From the NCBI RefSeq assembly GCF_000001735.4, contig NC_003074.8, positions 12,090,101 to 12,154,100 of the forward strand: DNA of 64,000 nt, given 5' to 3'. Both the position numbers and the translations under genes were made by a program. Positions 42,237 through 53,950 of the stretch are shown one piece after another. The stretch comes from Arabidopsis thaliana (lineage: Eukaryota; Streptophyta; Magnoliopsida; Brassicales; Brassicaceae). The first letter of the stretch is position 1. Every line of letters starts with the position of its first letter. Under the pieces are notes generated by a model that saw only the letters and a program-made list of their open reading frames with translations, was not told the DNA's origin and did no database searches.

Positions 42237-43499
42237 GACCTTAACAATCTAAGTTACGAAGAAAGAATTGAATTGTGGAATTTGGAAAATGAACAAATTG
42301 AAGAGTTAGTAATTCAACCAGCTTTGAATTATTATGACGATATTTTCAAAGAGCACGGTCCAAACTGATAGAGGTTTGGGATGGAGAAATATATGGCGTC
42401 GACTACAGCAAGATGATGCTGCTTGTCTTCAATTATTATGGATGTCATTTCCATGTTTCACGATATTGTGTAATATGTTGCATACAAATTATGGTCTTCA
42501 GCCAACATTGAATATAAGTATTGAAGAAAGTGTTGCGATGTTACTACGGATATATGGGCACAATGAAGTTCAAAGAGATGTTGGTATAAGATTTGTACAA
42601 AATCAAGAAACTGCGCAAAAAAATTTAGAGAAGTTCTTACGGCAACTGAATTATTAGCATGTGATTATATTAGAACTCCGACAAGGCAAGAACTTTATCG
42701 AATTCCTGAAAGACTTTAAGTCGACCGAAGATATTGGCCATATTTTAGTGGATTCGTTGGAGCTATGGATGGGAAACATGTGTGCGTAAAAGTAAAGCCT
42801 GAGTTACAGGGAATGTATTGGAATCGACACGATAATGCATCCTTGAACATCATGGCAATATGTGATTTGAATATGTTATTCACATATATCTGGAATGGAG
42901 CACCAGATTCTTGCCACGATACAGTTGTTCTGCAAATAGCACAACAAAGTGATTCCGAGTTTCATTTGCCTCCGTCAGAGAAGTATTATCTGGTTGATTC
43001 TGGCTACCCAAACAAACAAGGATTTCTAGCTCTTTATAGGTCGTCACAAAATCGAGTTGTGAGATATCATATGTCTCAATTCTATTTTGGTCCTCCTCCT
43101 AGAAACAAACATGAACTGTTTAACCAGTGTCACGCATCTTTACGTTCTGTTATCGAGAGAACTTTTGGAGTTTGGAAAAAAAAATGGAGGATTCTTTCGG
43201 ATTTTCCAAGATATAATGTTCATGTTCAAAAAAGAGTGGTAATGGCTACAGTGGGATTATATAATATCATCAGAATCTCAAACTTCTCAAATGTAGATTT
43301 TGTAGATGTAATGACAGAGGCAATTATAAACAACAGAGATTTTAATCATGATTTAGATGACATAGAAGCAACAGATATACCAGATGGAGAACATATGACG
43401 CAAATAAAAGACAATATTGCAAATATGTTATGGGAAAATAAAGTAATAGATAATATTTTTTTTAATATTTTTTATGATGAAATTAGTCGACGCAAGTAA
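42237..43499 (+). pseudogene. Harbinger transposase (DDE_Tnp_4 nuclease), disrupted
   Basis: The frame starts around 42237 (LSYEERIELWNLENEQ), ends in TGA-TAG near 42367, continues one frame over (GWRNIWRRLQQDDAACLQLL, then GLQPTLNISIEESVAMLL), and shifts again near 42615. From there it stays in one frame, apart from TAA at 42717, to 43499. Catalytic acids are visible in GAMDGKHVC, YLVDSGYPN and IERTFGVWKKKWRIL. The last 244 codons (ATG 42765) are uninterrupted. Members of this family normally encode about 400 residues. At least two frameshifts and three stops mean it is inactive. Confidence 0.75.
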
Positions 43500-43803
43500 C
43501 AATATGTATGTTACAAAATTAAATTTCTATTTTGATCAATTTTTGTATTATTGGTTTATAAATATCTGTTATTGTTTATTTATTAACATAAAAAATTAAT
43601 TAATTATTAATATATATATAATCTATAATCCGCACTGCAAGTATTTTTTCACCAATCAAACATTATTCTATACCGCTTATTTTGTTTAAACCGCACTTCT
43701 CCCGCAAATATATTTCTCCCGCACGTACCGCTGTTGAACCGTACCGCACTGTAATAATGCTTTTCCCGCACAACAAAAAACGCGGTTACCATTCGGACCC
43801 TTA

Positions 43804-44130
43804 AATGCAGTGTAAAGTGAAGTGCATTTTTTTGTTTGCTGAGTAATAAAGGTGTCTTGAAAAATGTGAGCAGTTTTTATGAAAAGTATAAATTTATATA
43901 ACTAAGGCTGTGATTGGTGAAGAGAAAAATGCGGATTTCAAGCTGCATTTTTCAAAAACGCACCTTAGCAACCAATCAACCAAATTTTGTATATTTGCGT
44001 CTTTCTAAAAAAAAAGTCACGCATCCACACTAATATTTGTTTTTTTTTTAATTCTGATTCATTTAATAATTTTAAACCAAATAATATACATAAATCACAT
44101 ATACTATACAAGTATACATACATCCACATA
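43804..44130. other. Intergenic; short GTGATTGGTGA-type inverted words
   Basis: At 43.91-43.98 kb GTGATTGGTGAAGAG faces GCAACCAATCAACC, a possible MITE end pair. The unit is too short to classify. No gene. Confidence 0.35.
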
Positions 44131-44131
44131 T

Positions 44132-44430
44132 TAAGGCTCTGTTCTTTTTTCACACGCTGCGATCAGATCCAGCGACCAAAAAAACAGTTGCTTAACACAT
44201 AATTACTTTGAAATCTGTAGAGAGTTATGTGGAGAGGAGTCGCTCGATTTTAAAAACAGCGACCTATAAGGCATATACACATGTCGCCAAAATTAACAGC
44301 GGCTCAACATCTTCGCTAGGGACGTCGCCGGCGTCCATATTGAGCGACTGTTTTTGTATCTCCGTTATCATTTTTATCTTATCGAAGTCGCTGTCGCTGT
44401 CGCAACGATTAATAAACGAACAGGCCCTAA
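44132..44430. mobile_element. PIF/Harbinger-type MITE, about 290 bp
   Basis: TAA-GGCTCTGTTC at 44132-44144 and GAACAGGCCC-TAA at 44418-44430 give near-perfect 10-bp inverted ends (one mismatch, extending further with GCTGCGAYC/GGTTGCGAC words) and a TAA target duplication. The interior is palindromic in part (CGACGTCGCCGGCG) and non-coding. Confidence 0.65.
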
Positions 44431-44629
44431 ATAAACTACTTTATTAATATTATTTAACAATTATATATTAAATAATAATAACTATATATTTTATTTCAAA
44501 TTTTAAAATAACAAATTCATTTTAATATAATAACAAATAGATTTTATAAAATTAAAGTATTTGATAATAGTTTTTTATTATGTTATACTTTGTTTTAATG
44601 ATTAAATTCTATAATTGAATTACTTTTTT

Positions 44630-45262
44630 ATGATGAAACTATTTAACAGATTTAACAATATGTATGTTAAAAAATTAAATTTATATTTAAATCAATTTGT
44701 GTATTAATGGTTTATAAATATTTGTTATTGTTTATTTATTACACAAAAAGTAATTAATTATTAATATATATATATTCCATAATCCGCACCGCAACTAGTT
44801 TTTTTCACCAATCAAACATTATTTTGTACCGCTTATTTGATATAAACCGCATTTATCCCGCAAATATTTTTCTCCCGCACGTACCACAGTTGAACCGTAC
44901 CGCACTGTAATAACGCTTTCTCCGCACGGTATGACAATGCGGTACGGTTCAACTGCAGTACGGTTCAACTGCGGTACGTGCTGAAAAGCGGTATGATAGT
45001 GTGGTACGGTTCAACTGCGGTATGTGCGGAAGAAATAAGCGGTACAAAATAATGTTTGATTGGTGAAAAAACTATTTGCGGTGCAGATTATAGATTATAT
45101 ATATATATATATATATTAATAATTAATTAATTTTTGTGTTAATATATAAATAATAACATATATTTATAAATCATTAATACACAAATAAATCAAAATATAC
45201 ATTTTTAAACTTTAACATACATATTATTAAATCCGTTGAATAGTTTCATCATAAAAGATTGA
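44630..45262. repeat. Fold-back of duplicated Harbinger sub-terminal sequence
   Basis: The left arm (44630-44930) is a second copy of the Harbinger right-end region at 43500-43760 (ATATGTATGTTA, TTTATAAATATTTGTTATT, AATCCGCACCGCAA, CACCAATCAAACATTATT). The right arm (44940-45262) is its reverse complement. The centre is an array of GCGGTACGGTTCAACT repeats. So two transposon ends sit head to head without the terminal bases. Confidence 0.7.
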
Positions 45263-45690
45263 AAAAAATCATAAATTTTTACAAGTAAATTGATTATAGA
45301 TCGTATATAAGCTTATAGTGGATAATAATTGTCAAAATTTCTAGAAGTATTGTGATGTTTCTATTTCCTGTAATTGCATTTGCATAGTTTTTAATTAAAT
45401 AAAAGGGATAAAACTATACTTATTGCATAAATAGAGATATATATACATATATAAAATTTTAATAGTGCAAAGAAATGAAGAAAATTGATATATAACAATT
45501 CTCTGGACATCAAGGAGTAATAACAAGGTTGTTGACCTTCGCACAAAAAAATTTAACACGTGAATTCAACCTTCACAAAAAAATAACAATATAAGCAGCT
45601 ATTAAAAAAAAATTGATTTCTTTCTTAGAATACGGTTTTGCTTAAAACCGCTAGGTAAATGATTATTCTTCTTTGGGAGATTTGCAAAAC
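45263..45690. other. Intergenic, nothing recognised
   Basis: AT-rich. No coding signal. Confidence 0.5.
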
Positions 45691-46885
45691 TACCATTTTT
45701 TACTACCCTTTTATGTTGTCCATTTTTAAAAATACCCCTTCTCTTGAACAAAATGACCAAATTACCCTCATCTAATAGAAACATGTAACTGGAAACTGAA
45801 CTTTTCCCGCCAATTTTTTGGCGCCAAAATTTTTTTTTCCCACAAAAAAATAAGTTTTCGTCAAAAAAATTTCCCGTCAAAAAAAAAAAAATTTCCCGCC
45901 AAAAAAAATAAATTCCCGCCAAATTGTTTTTTCGTAACAAATTTTTCCTAACCCAAAATAAATATTTTAAAAATCCTTGTAAATATTTTTTGGCGGCAAA
46001 TAGGAATTTTAAAAGGGTTTTAAAAGATTTACAAGAGATTTTAAAAAGGTTTTAAAAGATTTACAAGAGATTTTAAAAGAGTAAAAAATTTACAAGGGAT
46101 TTTTAAAGGGTTTTAAGAAATTTACAAGTAATTTTTAAAGGTTTTAAAACCCCTTGTAAATCTTTCAAAATACTTTTAAACCCTTTAAAAATCTTTATAA
46201 ATCCTTTGTAAATTTTTTAAATCCCTTTAAAATCCCTTGTAAATATTGTAAAACCCTTTTACAATCCCTTGTAAATATTTTAAAATCCTTTTAAAACAAT
46301 TTTAAACCCTTTAAAAACAATTTTAAACCCTTTAAAAATCTTTAAAAGACCTTTGTAAATCTTTTAAATCCCTTTAAAAACTCTTGTAAATCTTTTAAAA
46401 CCCTTTTAAAATCTCTTGTAAATCTTTTAAAAACCTTTTAAAATTCCATGTAAGTCACCCATTTAAAATCCTTTGTAAATATTATAAAACCCCTTTAAAA
46501 TCCCTTGTAAATCTTTTAAAACTCTTTTAAAATCCCTTGTAAATCTGTTTCCCGCCAAAGAAAAAAATTGGCAGGAAAAATATTTTTGAAAACAAAATTT
46601 GGCGGGAAACTTTTTGGCGCGAATTTTTTTTCGAAAATTTTTGGCAGGAAAATTTTGGCGGGAATTTTTTGTCGAAATTTTTTGGAAGGAAAATTTTGGC
46701 GGAAAATTTATTTTGGAATATTTTAGGCAAAAAAATATTAATATTTCATTTTGTTAACCTAAAATAATTTCCAAATAAGGGTAAAATGGTCATTAAAAAT
46801 TTAAAGAGGGTAGAAATAAAAATGGATAAAGCAAAAGGGTAGAGTTGAAAAGGGGCATCATGAAAAGGGCATTAGAAAAAAAAAT
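45691..46885. mobile_element. Fold-back non-autonomous element Z, relative of element Y
   Basis: The right part (46.60-46.88 kb) is the reverse complement of the start of element Y (ATTTCATTTTGTTAACCTA, AAGGGTAAAATGGTCATTA, AAGGGCATTAG). The interior has TTTACAAGAGATTTTAAAAG units forward (45.96-46.15 kb) and reversed (46.15-46.55 kb), flanked by TTCCCGCC and GGCGGGAA words on both sides. The left end (CTACCCTTTTATG, AATGACCAAATTACCC) is a degenerate inverse of the right. No coding capacity. Confidence 0.65.
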
Positions 46886-49265
46886 TCTTCTTCTTTTGAA
46901 AAGCGTTCCAGTGTATTATCCACTAGACAAAACCGCAAACTTTTTTTTTTTCGAAAACCGCAAATTTGTTAAAAATATTATGATTGGTATCTGTATTGTG
47001 GTTTTAATAAAAAAAATAAGAAAACGCCTTTTATAAGTTTTCCAATCACAGTCTAAGTATGATTGGTGATAATAAAGCGTTTTTCAAATAAATATTGAAA
47101 TCCGTCCTACAATCATGTTTCCATTTAAGACCTTAGCATGTCTCTATAGATAAACGAAAGAATCAGTTACAAAAAGTCCATTTTTAATAGTATTTATAAA
47201 TTTTTCATTTTGCCTAAACTATTTTAGAATTACTGTTTTTTATATCTAAAACACACAATTTATAAATTATGTTTGGGGTATAAGATTTTTTATTAAATAT
47301 GTATTTTATAAAAACTATTCCCAAATATTTAGTTTTTAAGTGGCAAGAAAATGGCACATCTAAAATATTTAAAACAGAATGACAAAATCCAAAAGATTTG
47401 GGTGAGAAAATGTCTAAGTCAACAATAATCTCTAGGAAATAAAGATTTTAATTTTTTATTTATTTTGTGTTCTGCTCAATATTGTGTAAATACTTTTGAG
47501 GTTTTTCATCATCAAAAACAAAGCCATTACGCCGCTAAATCCGTAGAGTTTACCCATATTATAGTTTGTTATAATTAAAGATTAGCTCCAATGTAAATAA
47601 ATAAATATTTGCTTTGTCTTTTGGAATTATTACTGATTTTGATATTTTTTTGAGTGATATTTATGATTTTGCTATTTTCTTTAAAATCTTATGGATTTGA
47701 TATTTTTTCTTAAAAAGAAAATTTTACTTTGTTTTTTCTTGGGTTAAAATACATAATTTGTCATAACTATTAAGTCCTAAAAATAAATGAAACAGACTAA
47801 ATCCAAAAATAACAAGTAAAACACATTTTAAATTATATTTTTATTATGTCTAAAATATTGTATTTCTTATATCCTAAAAAAGAACAACATTTTAACAAAA
47901 ATTACAAATCCACAAATGTCACTCTGAAAAATTACAAATTCATAATTGATTCTTGTCTTTTATAAAAGATAAAAGATATATCTGGTTTTAATTTCTTTAT
48001 TGACTGAAAGAAAGACAATTGGTTTTAAGTTTTCTCACTGCAGAGAAAAGACAAGTTTCTTTATTGACGCAAAAAGGCAAATTGGATTTGAAAGACATAA
48101 ATGACTCCTCACATCAGCACCACTCGGTGCTGTGATATTTAATTTTTTTTCTTTGGTATATACGTTTAAGACAAAATGTAAATTACAAAAATAATGCAAA
48201 ACCTTACTACTCGATGATGTAATGAGAAAAAGCAATTCAATAAGAAAGAAAAAAAAATGATTATCCACTACTACTTCTCCCATACACCAGCTTATACATA
48301 TATATCTATCTAGATAAAAAAACATTAATGGAGAAGATTGATGATACTAATTATATCATACATAAAACATGTCCTTGATAGGCCAAAGAATGCGGTTGAG
48401 ATGCCTCAGATACCTTTTTTTTTGCGCAATGTAAGTAAATAAGATTGCAAGAACAAATAAGATTATTTTTTTTAGAAAATAATGAGAACTAAGATTTAAA
48501 AGAAAATAACTTTGTTACAACTAATGCATCGTTTGGTTTATAATGAACAAATAAGATTTTTTAGAGGATATGGAAGGTTTATCGCTCAAGAATAGTGTAA
48601 AAAATTAGGGTTTTAGTATTAAGTTGCGGATGTTTTATAGTAGAGAACAAACCCTTCAATTTATACAATTTTAAAACGGTTTAAAGATAAATTAAACTTC
48701 TAATTCTTTAGAATTTGAATCTTCTGTTTTTCCATTCTTTTAAAAATAATGTTAAAATTCTAGAATAAACTAATAGTATCAACAAATAGAATGTATTATT
48801 TGTTAATAAATTTGGTTTGGTAAAAAACAAAATTAAAAAACATTATGAAAACTTGAAATGCCCTTTCTACTTCGCCCAGGTCCCTCCTCATGTGTGGAGG
48901 TTTTTCTTGACTCAAAAGAAAAAACAGTTTGGTCAATAATATTCATTAACTTTTAACTTTCTATAGACACCATTTGATTACACTATTAATAAGAAACAAT
49001 ATAATTATCCAACCTTTACCTCGTAGACCCCGGCCTGATCGATTTTGTCAAATATTTTAGTCAGTTGGTTGAGAAAGGTTATCAATGTATGATATGTTTT
49101 ACCTTAATCAAGACAATTACGGATATAAGAAATAAATACATGTATATACATATATATTAATATGACATGCTCTATGTGCATAATTACTAAATTCTCATGT
49201 TAGAAACTTTGTTATTGCTTCACCCAATTGCAGAAAGTGGGCTCCATTCCCCAACCTCTGCTCTC
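46886..49265. other. Intergenic and upstream region of the bZIP gene, no gene seen
   Basis: 2.4 kb of AT-rich DNA with MITE-like CCAATCACAG / GATTGGTGATAATAAAGCG words at 47.04-47.08 kb. The last 70 bases before the TATA box are more GC-rich and likely promoter. Confidence 0.5.
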
Positions 49266-49271
49266 ACTCTC

Positions 49272-49278
49272 TATAAAA
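49272..49278 (+). promoter_or_regulatory. TATA box of the bZIP gene
   Basis: TATAAAA in CTCTCTATAAAATCCATC, about 140 bases before the start codon, followed by a CT-rich leader (CTTCTCTCTTCACACACC). Confidence 0.6.
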
Positions 49279-49411
49279 TCCATCTTCTCTCTTCACACAC
49301 CAAAAACTCCATCAGAACTTACAAAACTTTTTTTTTTAATATCTTGACCTACATTTGTTTTCATCAAGTAATAAAAAAAAAACCTAACTTTCTTCCCAAG
49401 TAAACTTCAAA

Positions 49412-49933
49412 ATGCAGCCGCAAACAGACGTTTTCAGCCTCCATAACTACCTAAACTCATCGATACTGCAGTCTCCGTATCCTTCTAATTTCCCGATATC
49501 TACGCCATTTCCAACCAACGGTCAAAACCCGTACCTCCTCTACGGATTCCAAAGCCCTACAAACAATCCACAATCCATGAGCCTAAGCAGCAACAACTCA
49601 ACATCAGATGAAGCAGAAGAGCAGCAGACGAACAACAATATAATCAACGAGCGGAAGCAGAGAAGGATGATTTCAAACCGAGAATCCGCAAGGAGATCGC
49701 GTATGAGGAAGCAAAGACACCTTGACGAGCTTTGGTCACAAGTGATGTGGTTAAGGATCGAGAATCATCAGTTGCTTGATAAGCTTAACAATCTCTCTGA
49801 GTCTCACGACAAGGTTCTTCAAGAGAATGCTCAGCTTAAAGAAGAAACATTTGAGCTTAAGCAAGTGATCAGCGATATGCAAATTCAAAGCCCTTTCTCT
49901 TGCTTTAGAGACGATATAATCCCCATTGAATAA
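49412..49933 (+). CDS. bZIP42: bZIP transcription factor, group S type, 173 aa, intronless
   Basis: Nuclear DNA-binding dimer that recognises ACGT-core elements, by family. The N-terminal 70 residues are Pro/Asn/Ser-rich with a STSDEAEE segment typical of group S. The basic region occupies residues about 80-99 (Asn89-x7-Arg97 in NRESARRSRMRKQR). The zipper follows with an unbroken heptad series Leu107, 114, 121, 128, Val135, Leu142, Leu149, and Arg97 is exactly ten residues before Leu107. A single exon is usual for this group. The C-terminus ends SPFSCFRDD, shared with AtbZIP43. I recognise the sequence as At3g30530/AtbZIP42 from memory. The frame is intact, in contrast to every coding relic around it. 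I see no long conserved uORF of the sucrose-control type in the leader, as expected outside S1. Confidence 0.9.
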   Translation: MQPQTDVFSLHNYLNSSILQSPYPSNFPISTPFPTNGQNPYLLYGFQSPTNNPQSMSLSSNNSTSDEAEEQQTNNNIINERKQRRMISNRESARRSRMRKQRHLDELWSQVMWLRIENHQLLDKLNNLSESHDKVLQENAQLKEETFELKQVISDMQIQSPFSCFRDDIIPIE

Positions 49934-51193
49934 AGCATTTTTCCCCGATTCATATTTATGAAAATTTTCTTCAAGAGTATGTTTCTTTGTATGTATATGT
50001 GGAGATGTATTTCAGGGTTTTGATAATATGACCCTTTACGACGACGTTTTTAGATTGTAGTAAATTTATAAACTAAAGAAGATTAGTGTTAATGAAGAAC
50101 AAATATAAGTGGAGTTGGTCAACTCATGAGTCATGTTAGTGATGGGGACAGAGTAAGGTGGTGTGTTTTGTTTCTTATTACAACAAATTTCTAAATTTCC
50201 AACTACAAACCAACACATACATACACTTATATGTTAACGTAAATATGTATGGTGACATCACTTATAAATGTTATCATCTTTTGTGGTTTGTGGATTCATG
50301 ATGATTTCATATTTGAAACTTTCTAAATCTGATTATTTTAGGCAAAGACCAATGACAACCTTATCTGTAACTGTTAGTCTCTAGACCCACCAAGAACAGT
50401 ATCTAATCTATGGTTGTGCATTAACTTTATGAAAAGATTTTTGTCGTTCAGATCTTTATTTTCTGGCTAATTATAATCAAATTGTGACGATCCCATATAT
50501 TCTGGATGAGACAACATAACTTAAAATATCAGAAATATTTTATGAAAATCATTTTTTTAGAAAAAGCTAAAACGTTAACATGGAAATTAGTTACGAGTAC
50601 CAAATATTTAAATGCTGGTACCATTGTGTCTTTGAATGTTCTCTAATAAATAGGTACAAAACTGTTTCTCTTTTTAAACTCGGATTAGTAGTGTAGTGGC
50701 CCAATTCTATGTAGATCGGGAGAAGTCCATTCCGTAACATTTCGATGCGTTTCTACCGAAACTAACCGGATTAGCCGATATGATATATTAAAAAAAAAAT
50801 TCTATAATAGACAAGTATAAAACTGTTTCTTTTTTTAGATTGGTCAAGAACTCGAAGTGATTTTTGTATATTAAAAAGTAAACCTAAACCTATCATCCCC
50901 TCTCCATGCTCTGATGCTCATGATCTTTCGTTGACACAGACATATAGACAAAGAAACAATCTTACGTACGAGATCCTCTTTCGAAATGTGGTCAACAAAA
51001 GAAACGAACTTTCTTTTTTCTTTCTTTTTTTTTTCGTGCCATGAGATTCCTTACCAAAAACTTACTACCCAAGAAACCTTTCCAATCGCATAATTTGTGT
51101 CTAAAATTCTTTTAAATAATATAATCAATCTCCCACTTCTTTTTCTTTGTGGGATCGAGTACGAAGAACGTAATGTAAGTGGAAGACTAAAAG
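49934..51193. other. 3' flank of bZIP and intergenic DNA
   Basis: Bases 49934-50100 are likely 3'UTR. A short repeated stretch (GTACAAAACTGTTTCTCTTTTT / GTATAAAACTGTTTCTTTTTTT, 50.65 and 50.81 kb) is the only internal similarity noted. Confidence 0.5.
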
Positions 51194-51295
51194 TGACAAC
51201 AAAGAAAGATATATATCTAAACATCTTTAAGTTCTTCTTTTTCTTTGTTGTCATTCATGAAGACGTATATATCTTACGTTCTTGTTCAATGTAAC
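51155..51295. ncRNA. Hairpin-forming segment, possible small-RNA precursor or tiny MITE
   Basis: TGACAACAAAGAAA (51194-51207) is perfectly complementary to TTTCTTTGTTGTCA (51240-51253) across a 32-base loop. An outer partial pairing follows: GAAGAACGTAATGTAAG (about 51163) with CTTACGTTCTTG (about 51277). No coding signal. Confidence 0.35.
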
Positions 51296-51957
51296 AAAAT
51301 TGTAACCAATCTTTGGTAATGCCAAAATTGTTAAACCAAGTAGATCCGAGGCCAAGAACACAGACATTTCGAAGACCAAGTAGCTAGAGAGGAACAACTT
51401 TTTGAAAAGGAATTCATGTAACAAAATAAAGAAAATACACGTAGAGCTTAGTCTCAACACTCACGACAACACAGTCGTCGCTTACTGAATCTGAGCACAA
51501 AACATTACACTTTAGTTTATCTTTTATTTTTTGGGGAGGTAAGTCACTATAATAGAATCTGTGGTCCTAGAAAATATTTAAGAATCTTTGGTTCTTTTTC
51601 ATCTTCCAACAACAGTGGAGTTTCTTTTGCGCTTTTAGTTTGTTTTTTTCTTTCACTTTGCGTATTATATCAAGAATCATCTCAATCTTTTGTCTGTATC
51701 TTTCTATAAATGTGTGTGTACGAAGTACGAGTGTATCTGAGACCAGAGGATAGTTTTTCTCCTTTCTTTCTTTTTCGTTTCGTACGACAATTGGTTTTTC
51801 TTTCTTCGGAAAGTGTTTATTATTAAAAAATAAAGTTTTTCTTTTTTGTTTATCCTTTATAACATGTGAATGTTAGATAATATGCAGAAGAATTAGCCAT
51901 CTCCTTTTTTTAGATATATGCTTGATGCTTCTAATCCTATCTTTAACAATAAAAACA
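51296..51957. other. Intergenic, nothing recognised
   Basis: AT-rich and T-rich tracts. No open frame with support. Confidence 0.5.
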
Positions 51958-51984
51958 TTAGTCAATGCGAATAATAATATTTTT

Positions 51985-52600
51985 TAGATATATATATGCT
52001 TCATGCCTCTTTTTGAAGCCATTAGCGTCAAATGGTTTCCCATTGAGAATAATTTGGACGCCTTTTCTACTCACGAAGCCATCACTCGACACAGCTTTTA
52101 CTCCTACATCGCTAGAGTTTTGTGCAATTAGAATCGCTAAAAGCACAAAAAAACACAAACACTTCATATCTTTTTCTATTTTCTTTTTGTTTTTGTTCTC
52201 TTATCGTTTTCATTTCAACGAGTATATATATAGAAGGCATAAAACCACCCCCAACGTTTGGCTCTATGAAAGTCCCTTAAAAACCAGAAAATAATATATT
52301 TTAATCTTATAATTATATTCTAACTTCTTTTTAATATAGACTGACTACTAATAAAAGTACACGTGTTTATTTTTTCGTGAGACTGTCCCTTAGATAAGAG
52401 ATTTTAGAGTTTCTCTCCTAAAACTTTTACCTTTTAGTTATTTTTCTTTTTTTTATTATCAGGGACTATGTTAAGGGACCACCGTTGGTGGTGCTCTAAG
52501 TGTTTTCTTACAATTGCAATGCATGAACATTCTAAGTCGTGGATTTTCGTAATTATATGCGTGACATCCATAATATATAAGAAAACAATAAACAATAATT
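51985..52600 (-). pseudogene. Duplicated first exon and promoter of an endo-beta-mannanase gene
   Basis: The minus-strand frame from 52167 encodes a signal peptide (MKCLCFFVLLAILIAQ) and the start of the mature enzyme (SDGFVSRKGVQIILNGKPF, DANGF), nearly the same as exon 1 of the mannanase relic at 56.1-56.4 kb. It runs out of similarity at about 51990. The upstream sequence, including TATATATATA near 52222-52232 and the block TTCTTACAATTGCAATGCATG at 52505, is also duplicated. A MITE separates the two blocks. Only a truncated secreted peptide could be made. Confidence 0.7.
52243..52500. mobile_element. MITE of about 250 bp in the duplicated mannanase promoter
   Basis: Absent from the equivalent place at 56.44 kb, so the insertion is seen directly. 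Ends ACCACCCCCAACGTTTGGC, AAAGTCCCTTAAAA and inverse GTCCCTTAAC, ACCACCAACGGTGG form imperfect inverted repeats of a common Arabidopsis MITE style. Non-coding. Confidence 0.6.
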
Positions 52601-53707
52601 TTTACATATAGTTATTAAAATATAACAATTATTATTACAACACATAAAAGACCAATTAGAATTTATTTTTGAGAGAATATCACCTTTTATGGTCTAGTTA
52701 TTTTGTAATCTTTATTTGAAAACCGTTCATTGACTAACTTTCATTGTGGTCAACATGTTGATTATCTTTCTAATCAATACTGGCTAACCATTTTTATTCT
52801 TCTACTGACCTTCTTTGGTTATTTCCCCTTGACATAAGTCAGCAAACTTTATGATTTGTTTCCCTCGATACCACTCTAATTTCAAAATTCAGTGGTAGCT
52901 CATTCCAATTATGCTCATTTTAGTGTAATTTTTTAGAAAATATATAAAAAGTGATTATAGTATTCAATTTGACTTTTAAATTAAAATATCTTACCAATTT
53001 TGATGTTCCACTTCTTATATTCTATAGAGTATAAGAAAACCCATATCCTTTGCCAAAAACAAGAAAGAAAACCCTTATTTCGTTCAGCATTTCAAATTTC
53101 CATTTAATTCTCAATTTTAATCGTTTGAATTTTCTTCTAAAGAAAAGATACATGTCATTTTGTCAAAATTTATTTGCTATCTATTAAAGTTTGAATTTCT
53201 TCTAAATTGAACAAAAACAAGAAAATATATTCTAAAATGAAATTCGGGGAAATATTCAAAAACATTGTTTCAACAATTAATATTAATTTATCGTATTATT
53301 AGGTGCCGTATATTATATTACATTCTAGTATATTATAGTTTAACTATTTAAATTTTAAAAATGCTAAACAGAAATTACATGTTTAACACAAACACAAATG
53401 TTAAATATAAACACAGAAAATATAAGGTTTTGTTTAAACGCTAAATGCAGAGTCTATAGAAAACATACATACAAAACCATTGAAGCCAACACAAAGAAAA
53501 TCGATAACTCAAACACAGATACAAAGCTAAATGCCAATGTTGAAAAAAAAAAAAAAAAAACGCATAATGTTAATTATCTTGAACGCAAACACATTCAAAT
53601 TAAATGTAAAAATGCAAAAGCAAACAATTAACGCTAATGCATACAGCATACCCAAAAAAAAAAAGAAAATGCCAAACTATATCAACGTTAGACAATAGCT
53701 CTAAATA
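52601..53707. other. Intergenic, AT-rich
   Basis: No gene. A short A-rich, CAAACAC-repeating stretch at 53.38-53.68 kb gives a 77-codon lysine/asparagine frame that is low-complexity. Confidence 0.5.
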
Positions 53708-53950
53708 TACTCCTTCCGTCCCACAAAAGTAAATTTTTTAGGAAAACATTTTGTCCCACAAAGATTGAAGTTTTATATTTCCAATGTAAATTTTAAAACT
53801 GTTTACCCGTTTTACCCTTATTAAATAATTAGATAAATGATTATAATTATTTTTAAATATTATTAAGAAGTTAAAATTGTTATTATACACTATTTTTTAA
53901 AGAATGTGAAATTTCTAAAAAATCTATCTTCATGGGACGGATGGAGTCTA
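53708..53950. mobile_element. Tc1/mariner Stowaway-like MITE, about 240 bp
   Basis: TACTCCTTCCGTCCCA at the left and TGGGACGGATGGAGT at the right are the classic terminal repeats of this type, next to TA. Interior AT-rich and non-coding. Confidence 0.8.

Larger units (their letters stand above)
40240..43803 (+). mobile_element. PIF/Harbinger transposon, decayed, left terminus missing
   Basis: It contains the two genes of PIF/Harbinger elements, a Myb/SANT-like DNA-binding protein and a DDE nuclease, in the same direction. The right end reads GTAACCGCG inverted, ending CATTCGGACCC at 43800 and followed by TTA, the 3-bp target preferred by this superfamily. The sub-terminal part (43.62-43.79 kb) is rich in CCGC and CCGCAC words repeated in the fold-back at 44.6-45.3 kb. 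No matching left end was seen. Confidence 0.75.
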
